Positions 47,501 through 56,985 of a DNA stretch of 64,000 bases are shown here, piece by piece. This DNA is from CAYOUV01 sp964407265 (GTDB lineage: Bacteria; Chloroflexota; Anaerolineae; Anaerolineales; Villigracilaceae). The translations under genes were made by a program, and so were the position numbers. Numbering within the stretch: position 1 is the stretch's first letter; each line of letters opens with the position of its first letter. Under the pieces are notes generated by a model. That model saw only the letters and a list, made by a program, of their open reading frames with translations, made no database searches and was not told the origin of the DNA. The stretch spans positions 1-64,000 of the forward strand of contig CAYOUV010000003.1 of NCBI GenBank assembly GCA_964407265.1, written 5' to 3'.

Positions 47501-48811
47501 TTACTTCTTGGCTGCTTTGACTGAATCGTTGAAGATATTCAATGTCTCGTCTACATCTTTCTCACTGAGCGCGGCACACAGGAACCAGGGTTCACGCCCG
47601 TCTGCATCGGGCATGACGCCGCGTTTGATCAGTTCATAAGCGACCTGTTCGTAAAGATCCCCGTCCCCGGCGATGTAATCGCGGAACTCGCGCGGCTCTT
47701 CCTCGATCCCCAGCAGGATGCTGAACATGGGCGGCAGGCCGGTGACTATATGCGGAATGTCCTGCTCGGTCAGAATGTCGTCGATACCCTTCATTAGGGT
47801 TCTGCCGCGTTTGTTGATCGTTTCGAGGACCGGTTCCTTGGCCAGGATATCCAGGGTTGCGTTTGCGGCAGCCACACCAACCACGTTGCCGGAATAGGTC
47901 CCGCCGTGGGCTACATGACCGGGATCAATGGTCATCATCACGTCTTCTTTGCCGCCGATGGCTGCAATCGGATAGCCATTGCCCAGCGATTTGGCGTAAG
48001 TAACCAAATCAGCTTTCATCTTGAAGTATTCCTGCGCGCCGCCATTGGCAATCCGGAAGCCGGTCTTGACTTCGTCGAAGACCATCACGATGCCATATTC
48101 GTCGCACAGGCGGCGGATGGTTTTGAAGAATTCGGGCCGCGGCATGATCCCAGCCGCATTGCCCATCACCGGTTCGATGAAGATAGCCGCGATCTCTCCC
48201 CAGCGGGCTTTGACCGTCTTTTCGAGCATCTCGATATCGTTGAAGGGCAGCACGATGACGTATTCACCGATGCCCTTGGGGATGCCCGAGGTGGCCGGGG
48301 CAGCGATCGGGCTGCGGCGAGAACCGAGCATGCCCATATTCGCGGAGGCCGTGCTGAACATGAAGTAGTCGTTCATGCCGTGATATTGGCCCTCGAACTT
48401 GATAAATTTTTCGCGGTTGGTATAGGCGCGGGCAATGCGCAGCGCGTGCATGGTGGCTTCAGTGCCGGTATTGGTCAGGCGTACTTTGTCAACGCCAGTC
48501 ATCTTGACGATCTTTTCGGCGAGTTCCACTTCACCTGGAGTGGTCCAGGCAAAGAGCGTCCCACCCTGGATCGCCTCGGCCACGGCCTGGTTGACGCGCG
48601 GATCGGCGTGGCCCAGGATGATCGGCCCAAAAGCCAGTCGATAATCGATGAACCGCCGGTCGTCCACATCCCAGATGTAGGCGCCCTGCCCTCGTTGGAT
48701 GACGAAGGTGTCATCCGGTCCCCAATAACGGAAGTTCGAGTTCACCCCGTGTGGGATGACCTTGGTCGCTCTCTGGAACAATGCTTTGGTTTTTTCACCT
48801 TGCAGACTCAT
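47501..48811 (-). CDS. glutamate-1-semialdehyde aminomutase-like class III aminotransferase
   Basis: A 436-residue PLP enzyme of the HemL branch. KVIPHGVNSNFRYWGPDDTF, GAYIWDVDDRRFIDYRLAFG, TNTGTEATMHALRIARAYT and the PLP lysine in YAKSLGNGYPIAA are present. True HemL makes 5-aminolevulinate in heme synthesis; many HemL-like proteins in catabolic clusters move amino groups within or between amino acids. Its place between two AORs and far from heme genes favours a catabolic transaminase or aminomutase. GAGGAG lies before the ATG. 21 bases upstream of AOR copy 1. Confidence 0.88.
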   Translation of the reverse strand: MSLQGEKTKALFQRATKVIPHGVNSNFRYWGPDDTFVIQRGQGAYIWDVDDRRFIDYRLAFGPIILGHADPRVNQAVAEAIQGGTLFAWTTPGEVELAEKIVKMTGVDKVRLTNTGTEATMHALRIARAYTNREKFIKFEGQYHGMNDYFMFSTASANMGMLGSRRSPIAAPATSGIPKGIGEYVIVLPFNDIEMLEKTVKARWGEIAAIFIEPVMGNAAGIMPRPEFFKTIRRLCDEYGIVMVFDEVKTGFRIANGGAQEYFKMKADLVTYAKSLGNGYPIAAIGGKEDVMMTIDPGHVAHGGTYSGNVVGVAAANATLDILAKEPVLETINKRGRTLMKGIDDILTEQDIPHIVTGLPPMFSILLGIEEEPREFRDYIAGDGDLYEQVAYELIKRGVMPDADGREPWFLCAALSEKDVDETLNIFNDSVKAAKK

Positions 48812-48849
48812 AGAATCTCCTCTTCGATATTAAGGGTAAGAATGGTTTA

Positions 48850-50550
48850 TTACTTGTCGAATAAGTGGTCGAGTTCTTCTTCCGGCACGTCGAAGACGGC
48901 ATTGGTCGGGGCCAACGCCTCGCGCGTCATCCATTCAGGCAGGCGATCTTGCGCGGAGGTGAATCCCGCCCGTCGGTTGAACTCGCGCTCCAGTTGGATG
49001 GTTTCTTCACCGAGTACTTGCAGGATATCAGCGCCCACCTCCAAGCCGTAGCGGGCATTAAGCAGGTCCCGGATGGTCTCAGGCGCAGCCGCAAAGCCGA
49101 AACCGGCAAAGATGCAGGCGCCGAGCGTATCGTAACCGGCCATGCTGACCTGGGCTTTGCGTGAGACCTCGGCCTGGCCCTTGGGGTCGGTGTGATTGAT
49201 CTTGGCGCGGATGGTCAACCCGGCGGTATGGTCGGCGCCCTGCGGGGTGGTGGCATACGTCACGCCGGTGCCTTTGATGGCGCGCGGATCGTAAGCCGAC
49301 ATGGCCTGTCCCTTTACAGCCGGGACGCGTTCGATGCCGAGCACCTTCCCGGTGGTGGTTGCCCCGTTGCCGAGCACGCGCCCCAGGGGAGACCCGTCAC
49401 GGATCTCCTGGACCAGGGCCAGCGCTCGTGCCCCATCCCCAAATTCCAGCAGTCCCGCATCGGCTGCGACGCCAAGCGCAGCGCCAACCTCGATCGAATC
49501 CAGGCCCAGGTCGTTTGCCTCATAGTTGAGTCGGGCGACCGTGTCCAGGTCGTCAATGCCCAGGTTTGACCCCATCAACCCGATCGTCTCGTATTCGAGC
49601 GGTGAAACGATCGACTTGCCCTGCGCGTCGCCAAAGACGTTGGAGCACTGGATCATGCAGCCGCGCATGCAGGCGTGGGATGGATTGCTTTCGCCGCCAC
49701 GTGACAGGATCAGCTCGCGCATGTACTCACCGCTGATCTTCTCGGCTTGCTTGAATTCGCCACTGGAGAAGTTTCGGGTGGGGAGCGCACCGAAGTTGTT
49801 GCACATGTGGGTCATGGCAGCGGTACCGTAGTCGTGATAGGCATGCGTCTGTGGGTGGTCCATCAGGGCCTGGTTGAATTCTTTTTGCGCAGTTCGGAAG
49901 GCTGGTAAATCCCGAATGGGTGGTTTCTCTCCCTCCGACGAGTCGATGACGATGGCTTTGAGACCTTTCGATCCCATCACTGCACCCAATCCGCCACGCG
50001 CATTGATGCGCGAAGGGACACGGTCCTTGTCGATGTTTTGGATGCCGGCACTGGCCAGCTGCATTTCCCCGCCTGGACCGATCAAGGCGATGGCCACATC
50101 TTTGCCGTATTTCTCGAGCAGTGTCTCAGCCGTATCGTAAACCCCTTTGCCAAGCAGATCGTCGGCGGGTTCGAAGCGAGCGGCATCCTTGCTCAAGTGC
50201 ACTAGCCACAAACCGGATTTCTCTGGTTTGTCTTCCAGAATGAGGGCTTTGATACCCAGGTGGGTCAACTGCAGCCCAGTGCTGCCGCCGGCATTGGATT
50301 CCTTGACGCCACCCGTCAGCGGGGATTTGCCGCCGACCGAGATACGGTCGCAGGATGAAAGCATGTGTCCCACCAGCAGGCCGGGGGCGAAAACCAGTTT
50401 GTTTTTGGGGCCGAGCGGCTCGCAGGTGGCCTCAACTTCGTCGACCAGAATGCGCGCCAGTAATCCGCGTCCGCCTAAGCGTTCCCAGGAAGTAGGGACG
50501 GGTTCGATATTCAATTTTTGTGTGCGTGTGTTGATACGCCATACATTCAT
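48850..50550 (-). CDS. aldehyde ferredoxin oxidoreductase family protein, copy 2
   Basis: A 566-residue AOR-family enzyme, shorter and dissimilar to copy 1. GGRGLLARILVDEVE and SVGGKSPLTGGVKESNAGGS match the pterin-binding domain, and INARGGLGAVMGSKGLKAIV is the family signature. The cluster cysteines are Cys294, Cys298 and Cys302, spaced CxxxCxxxC instead of CxxC-xxxC, with a later Cys479. This points to a separate subfamily with perhaps a different substrate. GAGGAA before the ATG. It lies between the GABA-type and HemL-like aminotransferase genes. Confidence 0.92.
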   Translation of the reverse strand: MNVWRINTRTQKLNIEPVPTSWERLGGRGLLARILVDEVEATCEPLGPKNKLVFAPGLLVGHMLSSCDRISVGGKSPLTGGVKESNAGGSTGLQLTHLGIKALILEDKPEKSGLWLVHLSKDAARFEPADDLLGKGVYDTAETLLEKYGKDVAIALIGPGGEMQLASAGIQNIDKDRVPSRINARGGLGAVMGSKGLKAIVIDSSEGEKPPIRDLPAFRTAQKEFNQALMDHPQTHAYHDYGTAAMTHMCNNFGALPTRNFSSGEFKQAEKISGEYMRELILSRGGESNPSHACMRGCMIQCSNVFGDAQGKSIVSPLEYETIGLMGSNLGIDDLDTVARLNYEANDLGLDSIEVGAALGVAADAGLLEFGDGARALALVQEIRDGSPLGRVLGNGATTTGKVLGIERVPAVKGQAMSAYDPRAIKGTGVTYATTPQGADHTAGLTIRAKINHTDPKGQAEVSRKAQVSMAGYDTLGACIFAGFGFAAAPETIRDLLNARYGLEVGADILQVLGEETIQLEREFNRRAGFTSAQDRLPEWMTREALAPTNAVFDVPEEELDHLFDK

Positions 50551-50561
50551 TTATTCCTCGC

Positions 50562-51827
50562 TTACTTGGCGACTTCTGCCAAAGCTTCTTCAAATACCGA
50601 TAAAGCTGCGTCAATTTGCTCAGCGGTGACGATCAAGGGTGGAATCCAGCGAATAACATTCTCGTAGGTACCGCAGGTCAGCAGCAGCAGATCGCGTCTG
50701 AGACAGGCTTGCTGCACAGACTTGGTCAGGTCTTTGTCCGGCAGACCCCCAACGGTGAACTCGACGCCGACCATCAGGCCGCGCCCGCGCACGTCGCCGA
50801 TGACGGGATAGCGCTTCTGAATTTGGCGCAGGCCCTTCATCAATTGCTCGCCCCGTTCAGCGGCATTCTCGACCAGACCTTCTTCCTGCAGCACTTTCAC
50901 TGTGGCGACTGCCGCCGCGGAGGCGATGGCGCTGCCGCCGCCGTAGGTGCCGCCGTGCGAGCCGGGCACCCATTTGTCCATCAGCTCGCGGCGTGATGCG
51001 ATGCCGGAGATCGGCACACCGCTGCCCAGTCCCTTGGCCATGACGATGATGTCCGGTTCGATATTGGCGTACTCGAAACTGAAGAATTTACCGGTGCGCC
51101 CGAAGCCGGATTGGACCTCATCGGCCACCAGCAGGATCTCATTCTGCGTGCAGAACTTGCGCAGTTCTTGCAGAAACCCGACTGGCACCGGCACGTAACC
51201 CCCTTCACCGAGCACCGGCTCAATCACGACTGCGGCGGTTTCCTCGGGTTTGGTCTGCCCGTGGACAAGATAATCCAATTGTTTCAAGCAAAAGGCGGTG
51301 GTCTCTTCCTCGTCCCATCCGTAATAGTAAGCATACGGATAGGGTGCAACGAAGACGCCGCCGGGTAGTGGCTGGTAATCCAGGCGATAAATGTACTTGG
51401 AGGTGGTCATCGCCATGGTTTGGGCGGTGCGACCGTGGAAGGAGCCCTGGAAGACGATGATATTCTTCTTGCCCGTGGCATGGCGCGCCAGCTTGACGCT
51501 GGCTTCGATCGCTTCAGCGCCGCTGTTGGAGAAGAAATAGGCGTCAATCGAAGGGGGCGTCAGTTTGTTTAATTCTTTCGCCAGGGCAACAGTCGCCGGG
51601 GGGACGACGATGTTCATCTGCCCGAAGATCAGATTGGCGGCCTGGTCCTGAATCGCCTTGACCACTTTCGGGTGGCAGTGACCGGTATTGGTCACCCCGA
51701 TTCCACAGGTGAAATCGGTATAGCGTTTGCCGTCCTCATCGTACAAATAGATGCCTTCAGCCTTGACTGGCTGGATGGTGGTCAGGTGTGTCCAAACGGG
51801 GGACAGGAGCTCAAATGCGTTATTCAT
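50562..51827 (-). CDS. 4-aminobutyrate-type (class III) aminotransferase
   Basis: A 421-residue PLP aminotransferase. GHCHPKVVKAIQDQAANLI, FFSNSGAEAIEASVKLAR, FHGRTAQTMAMTTSKYIYR, the PLP Asp in LLVADEVQSGFGRTGKFF and the Lys in VMAKGLGSGVPISG fit the GABA / ornithine / putrescine aminotransferase group. In this cluster the likely role is 4-aminobutyrate to succinate semialdehyde or a diamine to an aminoaldehyde. AGAGG lies before the ATG. The 75-base gap upstream to the oxidase gene has no clear terminator. Confidence 0.92.
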   Translation of the reverse strand: MNNAFELLSPVWTHLTTIQPVKAEGIYLYDEDGKRYTDFTCGIGVTNTGHCHPKVVKAIQDQAANLIFGQMNIVVPPATVALAKELNKLTPPSIDAYFFSNSGAEAIEASVKLARHATGKKNIIVFQGSFHGRTAQTMAMTTSKYIYRLDYQPLPGGVFVAPYPYAYYYGWDEEETTAFCLKQLDYLVHGQTKPEETAAVVIEPVLGEGGYVPVPVGFLQELRKFCTQNEILLVADEVQSGFGRTGKFFSFEYANIEPDIIVMAKGLGSGVPISGIASRRELMDKWVPGSHGGTYGGGSAIASAAAVATVKVLQEEGLVENAAERGEQLMKGLRQIQKRYPVIGDVRGRGLMVGVEFTVGGLPDKDLTKSVQQACLRRDLLLLTCGTYENVIRWIPPLIVTAEQIDAALSVFEEALAEVAK

Positions 51828-51902
51828 AGGTTACCTCTTTGCGGTTAGATTTGAGTCGATCATTTAATTATCCAGTTCTTTCTTTCAACGCATTTGCAAA
51901 AT

Positions 51903-53174
51903 TCAGGAAAGGCGATCACGCACGCGATAGTATTGCACGGCCAGTGGCATGAACCAGGGTTTATAGCGGTAAAAGAAGTAGCTCTGGTGACGGATCTCGG
52001 CGAAGGGGCTGCTGGATTTCTGGCCGGACAGGATCAATCCCAGCTCGCGGCCGAGGTACAGGGCAGTGTGCAGCCCATGCCCGCCGTAGCCAAAGGCAAA
52101 GTGAATCCCGTGTTGCTGGCCAAGGTTGGGCATTAAGTCGAAGGTCAGGCCGAGCTGTCCGGTCCAGGAGTGGGTAACAGGCACATCCTGAAGCTGCGGA
52201 AAGGCGCGCACCATCTGGGCGCGTAATGTCCCGGCGCTTTCTTCCAGATCGAGGTCCGTGCTCAGATTGTTGCGCCCACCCCATAACATACGTCCGTCAG
52301 GTGTCACGCGGAAGTAGTTAAGGAACCATTTCGAATCCCAGAACATGCGGCCTTTGGGACTTAGCCCCATAACCAAGTCGGGGGGCAGCGGCTCGGTGAC
52401 AATACTGTAGCTGCCGACCGGGATGACCTTGGCACGCAACCCGGGGACCAATTTGTCGGTGTAGCCGTTGGTGGCAACGATGACTTCTTTGGCCGCCAGG
52501 TGACCCTGATCGGTGTGGAGGGTGAAGCCCTTCGGTCCGCGCTCGATACTGAGGACACAAGTATTTTCGTGTAGTCCAGCACCGTATTTGGCTGCGACCC
52601 GTGCCAAGCCGAAGACCAGTTTAGCCGGATGCAAACCCGCGCCGAGCGGATCGACCAGGCCGCCGTGGTAAGCGTCACTGCCAATCTCTTCCCGTAGTTC
52701 GGATGGGCTGACCAGGGTGAGCGTGTGTCCGAGATTCTTTTTGTACCAGGAAATCTCTTCCTTGAAACCTTCAAAGTGAGAGGGCTTGACAGCCAGGCAG
52801 AGTTCACCATCCTGATGCCAGTCACAAGCGATGCCTTCTTCATTGACCAGTTCTTTGATCAAGTCCAGGGCTTCAAGTGATACTTTCCAGAAGATGTGAC
52901 CGTAGGTTTCGCCGTAGCGTTTGAAGATGGCCTGTGATGCGCGTTTCAGGCCACCGCCGGTGATGCCGCCGTTGCGTGAACTGGCACCCCAGCCGATGGT
53001 TTCGCGCTCCAGGACCGCGACACTGGCTCCGCTTTTTGCCAGGATTCGGGCCGCGCTCAGGCCGGTGTAGCCGCCGCCGACGATGGCAACGTCCACGCGT
53101 TCGGGGATTTGAGAGGTTACCGGCAGATCAGCCGGTCTTGGATAGGTGTCGCTCCAAAATGAGGTTAGATTCAT
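51903..53174 (-). CDS. FAD-dependent amine oxidase (PuuB/DadA-like)
   Basis: A 423-residue flavoprotein. The dinucleotide fold VAIVGGGYTGLSAARILA near residue 32 is followed by ETIGWGASSRNGGITGGG, as in gamma-glutamylputrescine oxidase and related DAO-type enzymes. LGAGLHPAKLVFGLA and the C-terminal GYGGHGLHTALYLGREL complete the pattern. It would oxidise a C-N bond of an amine or amino acid, producing an aldehyde and ammonia. Its start, 2 bases after the aldehyde dehydrogenase stop, implies coupled expression. No PuuA or PuuD homologue is in the window, so gamma-glutamylation is not supported. Confidence 0.88.
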   Translation of the reverse strand: MNLTSFWSDTYPRPADLPVTSQIPERVDVAIVGGGYTGLSAARILAKSGASVAVLERETIGWGASSRNGGITGGGLKRASQAIFKRYGETYGHIFWKVSLEALDLIKELVNEEGIACDWHQDGELCLAVKPSHFEGFKEEISWYKKNLGHTLTLVSPSELREEIGSDAYHGGLVDPLGAGLHPAKLVFGLARVAAKYGAGLHENTCVLSIERGPKGFTLHTDQGHLAAKEVIVATNGYTDKLVPGLRAKVIPVGSYSIVTEPLPPDLVMGLSPKGRMFWDSKWFLNYFRVTPDGRMLWGGRNNLSTDLDLEESAGTLRAQMVRAFPQLQDVPVTHSWTGQLGLTFDLMPNLGQQHGIHFAFGYGGHGLHTALYLGRELGLILSGQKSSSPFAEIRHQSYFFYRYKPWFMPLAVQYYRVRDRLS

Positions 53175-53176
53175 GA

Positions 53177-54631
53177 TTAATATGGAAACCAATAGTCCTT
53201 GAGGCCGCCTTCGATGTCCCAGTGCACGTGCTTGACATCGTAATACTCATCCAGGCCCACTTGTCCCAGTTCGCGGCCCAAGCCGGACATCTTCATCCCG
53301 CCGAATGGCCCAGCGAAATTGTCGGTCAGTGGATCGTTGATCCAAACCGTGCCGGCTTTGACTTCCTCGAAGAATTTCTTGACCAGCTTGGCGTCATGGG
53401 TCATCAACGAGGCGCCCAATCCGTACTGGCAGTCGTTCGCCAGGGCAATCGCCTGGTCGAAATCCTTGTATGCCATCAGCGGGATGACGGGACCAAATGT
53501 CTCCTCCTGCATTACGGACATAGAATGATCGACATTGGTGATTACAGCTGGTTGGAGGAAGAAACCACGTTCGAACTCCTCCGGACGCTTGCCGCCGGTT
53601 AAAATTTTGGCCCCGGCCTGGACAGCTTCCTCGATCTGTCCCTCGACTTTTTGACGGAATTTGTCCCGGATCATCGGTCCGATGTCGGTGCCTTTATCCA
53701 GGCCGTTCCCCAGGCGCAGTTTGCTGACGAAGTCAGCCAGTTCCTCACTAAACTGGCCCAGGATGCTCTCGTGGACATAGACCCGTTCGGTGCTGGTGCA
53801 GACCTGGCCGGTGTTGATCAGGGCCGCATATGCGAGCGCTTTAACCGCCACGTCCAGCTCGATGTCGGGAGCAACGACCATCGGATCCTTGCCACCCAGT
53901 TCGAGGTGAAGTTTTTTCATCATTGGAGCCGCCAGACTGGCAATCTGCTGCCCAACAGCCAGCGAGCCGGTCAAGGCGATCATGGGCACATCCGGGTGCC
54001 GGACCATGGCATCCCCCACTTCTGAGCCAAATCCGGTAACGACGTTTACCACACCGGGAGGCAGGTGATCGAAAGCCACCTCGACCATCCGCACTGTCGA
54101 TAAGGGGGTTAGCTGGGATGGCTTGATCACGGCGGTGTTGCCAGCTGCCAGTGCAGCTGCCAGCTTCCAAACCAATAAAAGCAGGGGATAATTCCAGGGT
54201 GTGATGCAGCCAATCACCCCATAGGGCTCTTTGAGCACAAAATTGAACTGTCCGGACTCACCAGAAGGAATGACCTGCCCACGCTCATGGCGGCCAAGCT
54301 CAGCGTAGTAGTCAAAGGTCTCCTCCACCCACCACAGCTCCTCATCGTTTTCAGGAATTGGTTTGCCCTCTTCCTTGGTCAATAATTCAACGATTTTTTC
54401 ATGATGGGCGCGAATCTTAGCAGCTACCTGATGCAGCGCCGCTGCTCGCTGGTTAGCGGGAGTCCGCTTCCAGGTTTGGAAGGCTGCCTTGGCTGCCTGG
54501 ATTGCCAGGTGGGTATCTTCAACCGTGCCGCGAGGTACTTGATCGACAATTTCTTCCGTAGCTGGGTTGATGACAGCTATTTCCTCTTTGGCTGTTCCAG
54601 AGGTGGATTTGCCATTGATAAACATTTTCAT
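53177..54631 (-). CDS. aldehyde dehydrogenase (betaine/aminoaldehyde type), copy 2
   Basis: A 484-residue NAD(P)-dependent aldehyde dehydrogenase: TPWNYPLLLLVWKLA (Asn), LHLELGGKDPMVV (Glu) and INTGQVCTSTERV (Cys) are present. It resembles the copy at 44017-45471 over the whole length. It lies right before the FAD oxidase gene, so it is the likely partner oxidising the resulting aminoaldehyde. The start is uncertain: ATG at 54631 or 54625, or TTG at 54649; none has a good ribosome site. Confidence 0.93.
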   Translation of the reverse strand: MKMFINGKSTSGTAKEEIAVINPATEEIVDQVPRGTVEDTHLAIQAAKAAFQTWKRTPANQRAAALHQVAAKIRAHHEKIVELLTKEEGKPIPENDEELWWVEETFDYYAELGRHERGQVIPSGESGQFNFVLKEPYGVIGCITPWNYPLLLLVWKLAAALAAGNTAVIKPSQLTPLSTVRMVEVAFDHLPPGVVNVVTGFGSEVGDAMVRHPDVPMIALTGSLAVGQQIASLAAPMMKKLHLELGGKDPMVVAPDIELDVAVKALAYAALINTGQVCTSTERVYVHESILGQFSEELADFVSKLRLGNGLDKGTDIGPMIRDKFRQKVEGQIEEAVQAGAKILTGGKRPEEFERGFFLQPAVITNVDHSMSVMQEETFGPVIPLMAYKDFDQAIALANDCQYGLGASLMTHDAKLVKKFFEEVKAGTVWINDPLTDNFAGPFGGMKMSGLGRELGQVGLDEYYDVKHVHWDIEGGLKDYWFPY

Positions 54632-54657
54632 AAGGATTTTCGTCTTCAATCATACTT

Positions 54658-54700
54658 TGGGGCGCAGCTTTGGCCTTGAAATTAATATCGCTGCGCCCCA
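54658..54700 (-). other. intercistronic hairpin after potD
   Basis: TGGGGCGCAGC (54658-54668) pairs perfectly with GCTGCGCCCCA (54690-54700), 21-base loop, no T-run. Placed right after the stop of the solute-binding protein gene, it could stabilise the upstream mRNA or cut down expression of later genes. Confidence 0.55.
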
Positions 54701-54716
54701 TTGCGTTCCGGGTCGA

Positions 54717-56023
54717 TTACGGGGTCGAAGCCGATTTCACTTCGTCCCACAGACGTTGGTAGATTGATTCTGCATCGCCAACTGGTTTCAGGTATTGCAA
54801 TTTAGCCTTTACCTCAGCTGGTGGGTAAACGGCCGGATCGCTCAGGAAATCCGGGCTGAGCAGTGCTTCGGCAGCTTTGTTGGGGCTGGCGTAGTAGTTG
54901 AAGTCGGAGAGTTTGGCACCCATTTCAGGGCTGAGCAGGAAGTTAATGAACATCTCAGCCGCCAGTTTCTCTTCGGGGGTGACGGTTGCAGGGATGCAGA
55001 TATTGTCGACCCAGATCACGCCGCCCTCTTGCGGGATCGTATAGGCGATGTTCTCGTTCTGTTCCTGGGCCACCAGGAAGTCGCCATTCCACCCGTGAGC
55101 CATGATGTTCTCGCCGGAAGCCAATAAATCTTCGTAGGTGTCGCTGTCATAACCAGCAAGAGCTGGCTTGGCTTTGATGAGCAGTTGCTTGGCTTCTTCG
55201 AGCTGGGCTTCGTCGGTGGTGTTGACATCGTAGCCCAAGTACACCAAGGCGGCTGCGAATGCCTCGCGCGAGTCGTCGAGCATGGTGGTGCGGCCGTACA
55301 TCGGTGAGTTGGGATCGGGGTTGAAGAGCACCGACCAACTGGTGGGGGCATCCATCTGATCCGAAAGGTACCCGATGCCGGTTGTGCCCCATTGGTAGGG
55401 AGCGCAGTACTCATTGCCCGGATCGTAAGGCACATTCTGGAACTCGTCGCTCAAGTTGGCCAGGTTGGGGATATTGGCATGATCCAGCTTCGCCAGCATG
55501 TTTTCGGATTTCATGATGCTGACGGTGTAGTCGGAGGGGACGATCAGGGAATAACCGGAAGCGCCGCCTTGCAGCTTGGCCAGCATTTCTTCGTTGCTCG
55601 AAAAGTTGTCCTCGACGATCTTGATCCCGGTCTGGTCCGTGAATGCGGTGTAAATATCAGGATCGATATATTCAGACCAGTTGTAGATGACGATCTGGTC
55701 NNNNNNNNNNNNNNNNNNNNNNNNNNNNNNNNNNNNNNNNNNNNNNNNNNNNNNNNNNNNNNNNNNNNNNNNNNNNNNNNNNNNNNNNNNNNNNNNNNNN
55801 CGGTGTAAATATCAGGATCGATATATTCAGACCAGTTGTAGATGACGATCTGGTCTGCGGGCTTGACTTCCGCGGCTGGGGCCTCGGTCATTGCGGGGGC
55901 TTCGGTCATCGCGGGAGCTTCGGTTGCAGCCGGAGCCGGCGTGGTCTGGGCGCCTCCGCAGGCTGTCAGCAGCAGGCTGAAGGCTGTCAATAGGGACAGC
56001 AGAATAATCAAACGTCCTTTCAT
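54717..56023 (-). CDS. potD: spermidine/putrescine-type solute-binding lipoprotein (split by assembly gap)
   Basis: As printed, the gene is broken by 100 N and shifted in frame, but removing one copy of the 55-base duplication and the N gives one frame of 383 residues. The signal peptide ends at LLLTAC (Cys22), then comes a TEAPAM-rich linker. The mature domain has IVIYNWSEYIDPDIYTAF, GYSLIVPSDYTVSIMKSENM, CAPYQWGTTGIGYLSD and MAHGWNGDF-like NIMAHGWNGDFLVAQEQ, as in PotD/PotF. It captures polyamines for the PotABC-type importer encoded upstream. GGAAGGAG precedes the ATG. Confidence 0.9.
55646..55855. other. assembly join: 55-base duplication around 100 N
   Basis: Bases 55646-55700 and 55801-55855 are identical, and the 100 N lie between them. 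Two contigs that overlap by exactly 55 bases (a common de Bruijn graph k) were placed end to end instead of merged. The potD frame matches on both sides only if one copy is removed. Confidence 0.97.
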
Positions 56024-56070
56024 TAAACTTCTCCTTCCTTCGGTTGAGTAATTTGAGGGCTGAGCGCGAG

Positions 56071-56985
56071 CTATAAGCTCAAATCCATGATATTTTCGTC
56101 ATCACCTCCTTTTCTGAAAATCAGTGAGATACCCATCAATACCAATGAGAAGAGCAGCATCAGGGTCGAAACGGCATTGATTTTGGGGGTGACGCCTTTC
56201 TTGATCATGCCAAAGACGCGCACGGGCAGGGTGTTGAATCCAGCACCACTGGTGAAGAAAGTGATGACAAAGTCATCCAGTGACAAAGTGAAAGCCAGCA
56301 ATGCGCCGCCCAGGATGCCAGGCATCATCATCGGGATGGTCACACGCCAGAATGTTTGCCATGAATTGGCGTAGAGATCACTGGCTGCTTCTTCCAGGGT
56401 GTTATCCATTTGTGCCAGGCGGGCACGGACAACAATGGCCACGAACGAAATGTTAAAAGCCACATGTCCAATAATGACCGAGTACGGTACAGCCAGACTG
56501 ATCCTAAAGAAATTTACATGCCATGGTTCGAATCCAATGCCGGTAATATCGAAGAAAATCAGCAGCATGATCGCCATGGCAATGTCAGGAATGATGATCG
56601 GCAAATACAGGATGGCGTCCATCATCAGCTGTCCACGGAAGGAATAACGCTCCATCGCCATCGCCGCCAGTGTACCGATAATGGTCGATAAAATGGTCGA
56701 GACAATCGCAACGAAGAGGCTGTTCCACAATGAGAGAATGATCTGGCTGTCATTGATCATCTCGCCATACCATCTGGTCGTAAAGCCGGCCCACTGCGCT
56801 GTCGAGCGCGAGTCGTTGAATGAGAAGATGACCAAAATGATGATCGGAAGGTATAGGAACAGGTAACCTCCCCAACCGTAGAAATTCAAAACCAGGTCGT
56901 TGAAACGCTTCTTGACCAAAGCCATCCGACTGCGGCGGGACGACTGAAGTTGATCGACTCCGGATTTGACGACTTCACTGCTCAT
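56071..56985 (-). CDS. potC: polyamine ABC transporter permease, PotC type
   Basis: A 304-residue permease with six membrane helices and the MetI-like inner-membrane motif EEAASDLYANSWQTFWRVTI PMMMPG, read as EAASDLYANSWQTFWRVTIP then MMMPG. LPIIIPDIAMAIMLLIFF and DDFVITFFTSGAG match PotC. With PotB it forms the channel. The ATG at 56985 overlaps the potB stop (ATGA); the frame is open further upstream but that lies in potB. Confidence 0.94.
   Translation of the reverse strand: MSSEVVKSGVDQLQSSRRSRMALVKKRFNDLVLNFYGWGGYLFLYLPIIILVIFSFNDSRSTAQWAGFTTRWYGEMINDSQIILSLWNSLFVAIVSTILSTIIGTLAAMAMERYSFRGQLMMDAILYLPIIIPDIAMAIMLLIFFDITGIGFEPWHVNFFRISLAVPYSVIIGHVAFNISFVAIVVRARLAQMDNTLEEAASDLYANSWQTFWRVTIPMMMPGILGGALLAFTLSLDDFVITFFTSGAGFNTLPVRVFGMIKKGVTPKINAVSTLMLLFSLVLMGISLIFRKGGDDENIMDLSL

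Noticed and set aside
47501..48811. Heme biosynthetic hemL
   Set aside because: The sequence is HemL-like, but no heme gene is near and the operon is catabolic; I kept a generic aminotransferase/aminomutase call.
47906..49051. Long plus-strand open frame (381 codons) opposite the HemL-like aminotransferase and AOR copy 2
   Set aside because: Composition is rich in His, Asp, Gly and Arg as in antisense frames, and the opposite strand encodes complete enzymes with catalytic residues.
54717..56023. potD as a frameshifted pseudogene or a gene with an internal duplication
   Set aside because: The 55-base repeat is exact and flanks a fixed 100 N; one copy restores a full-length protein, so it is an assembly effect.
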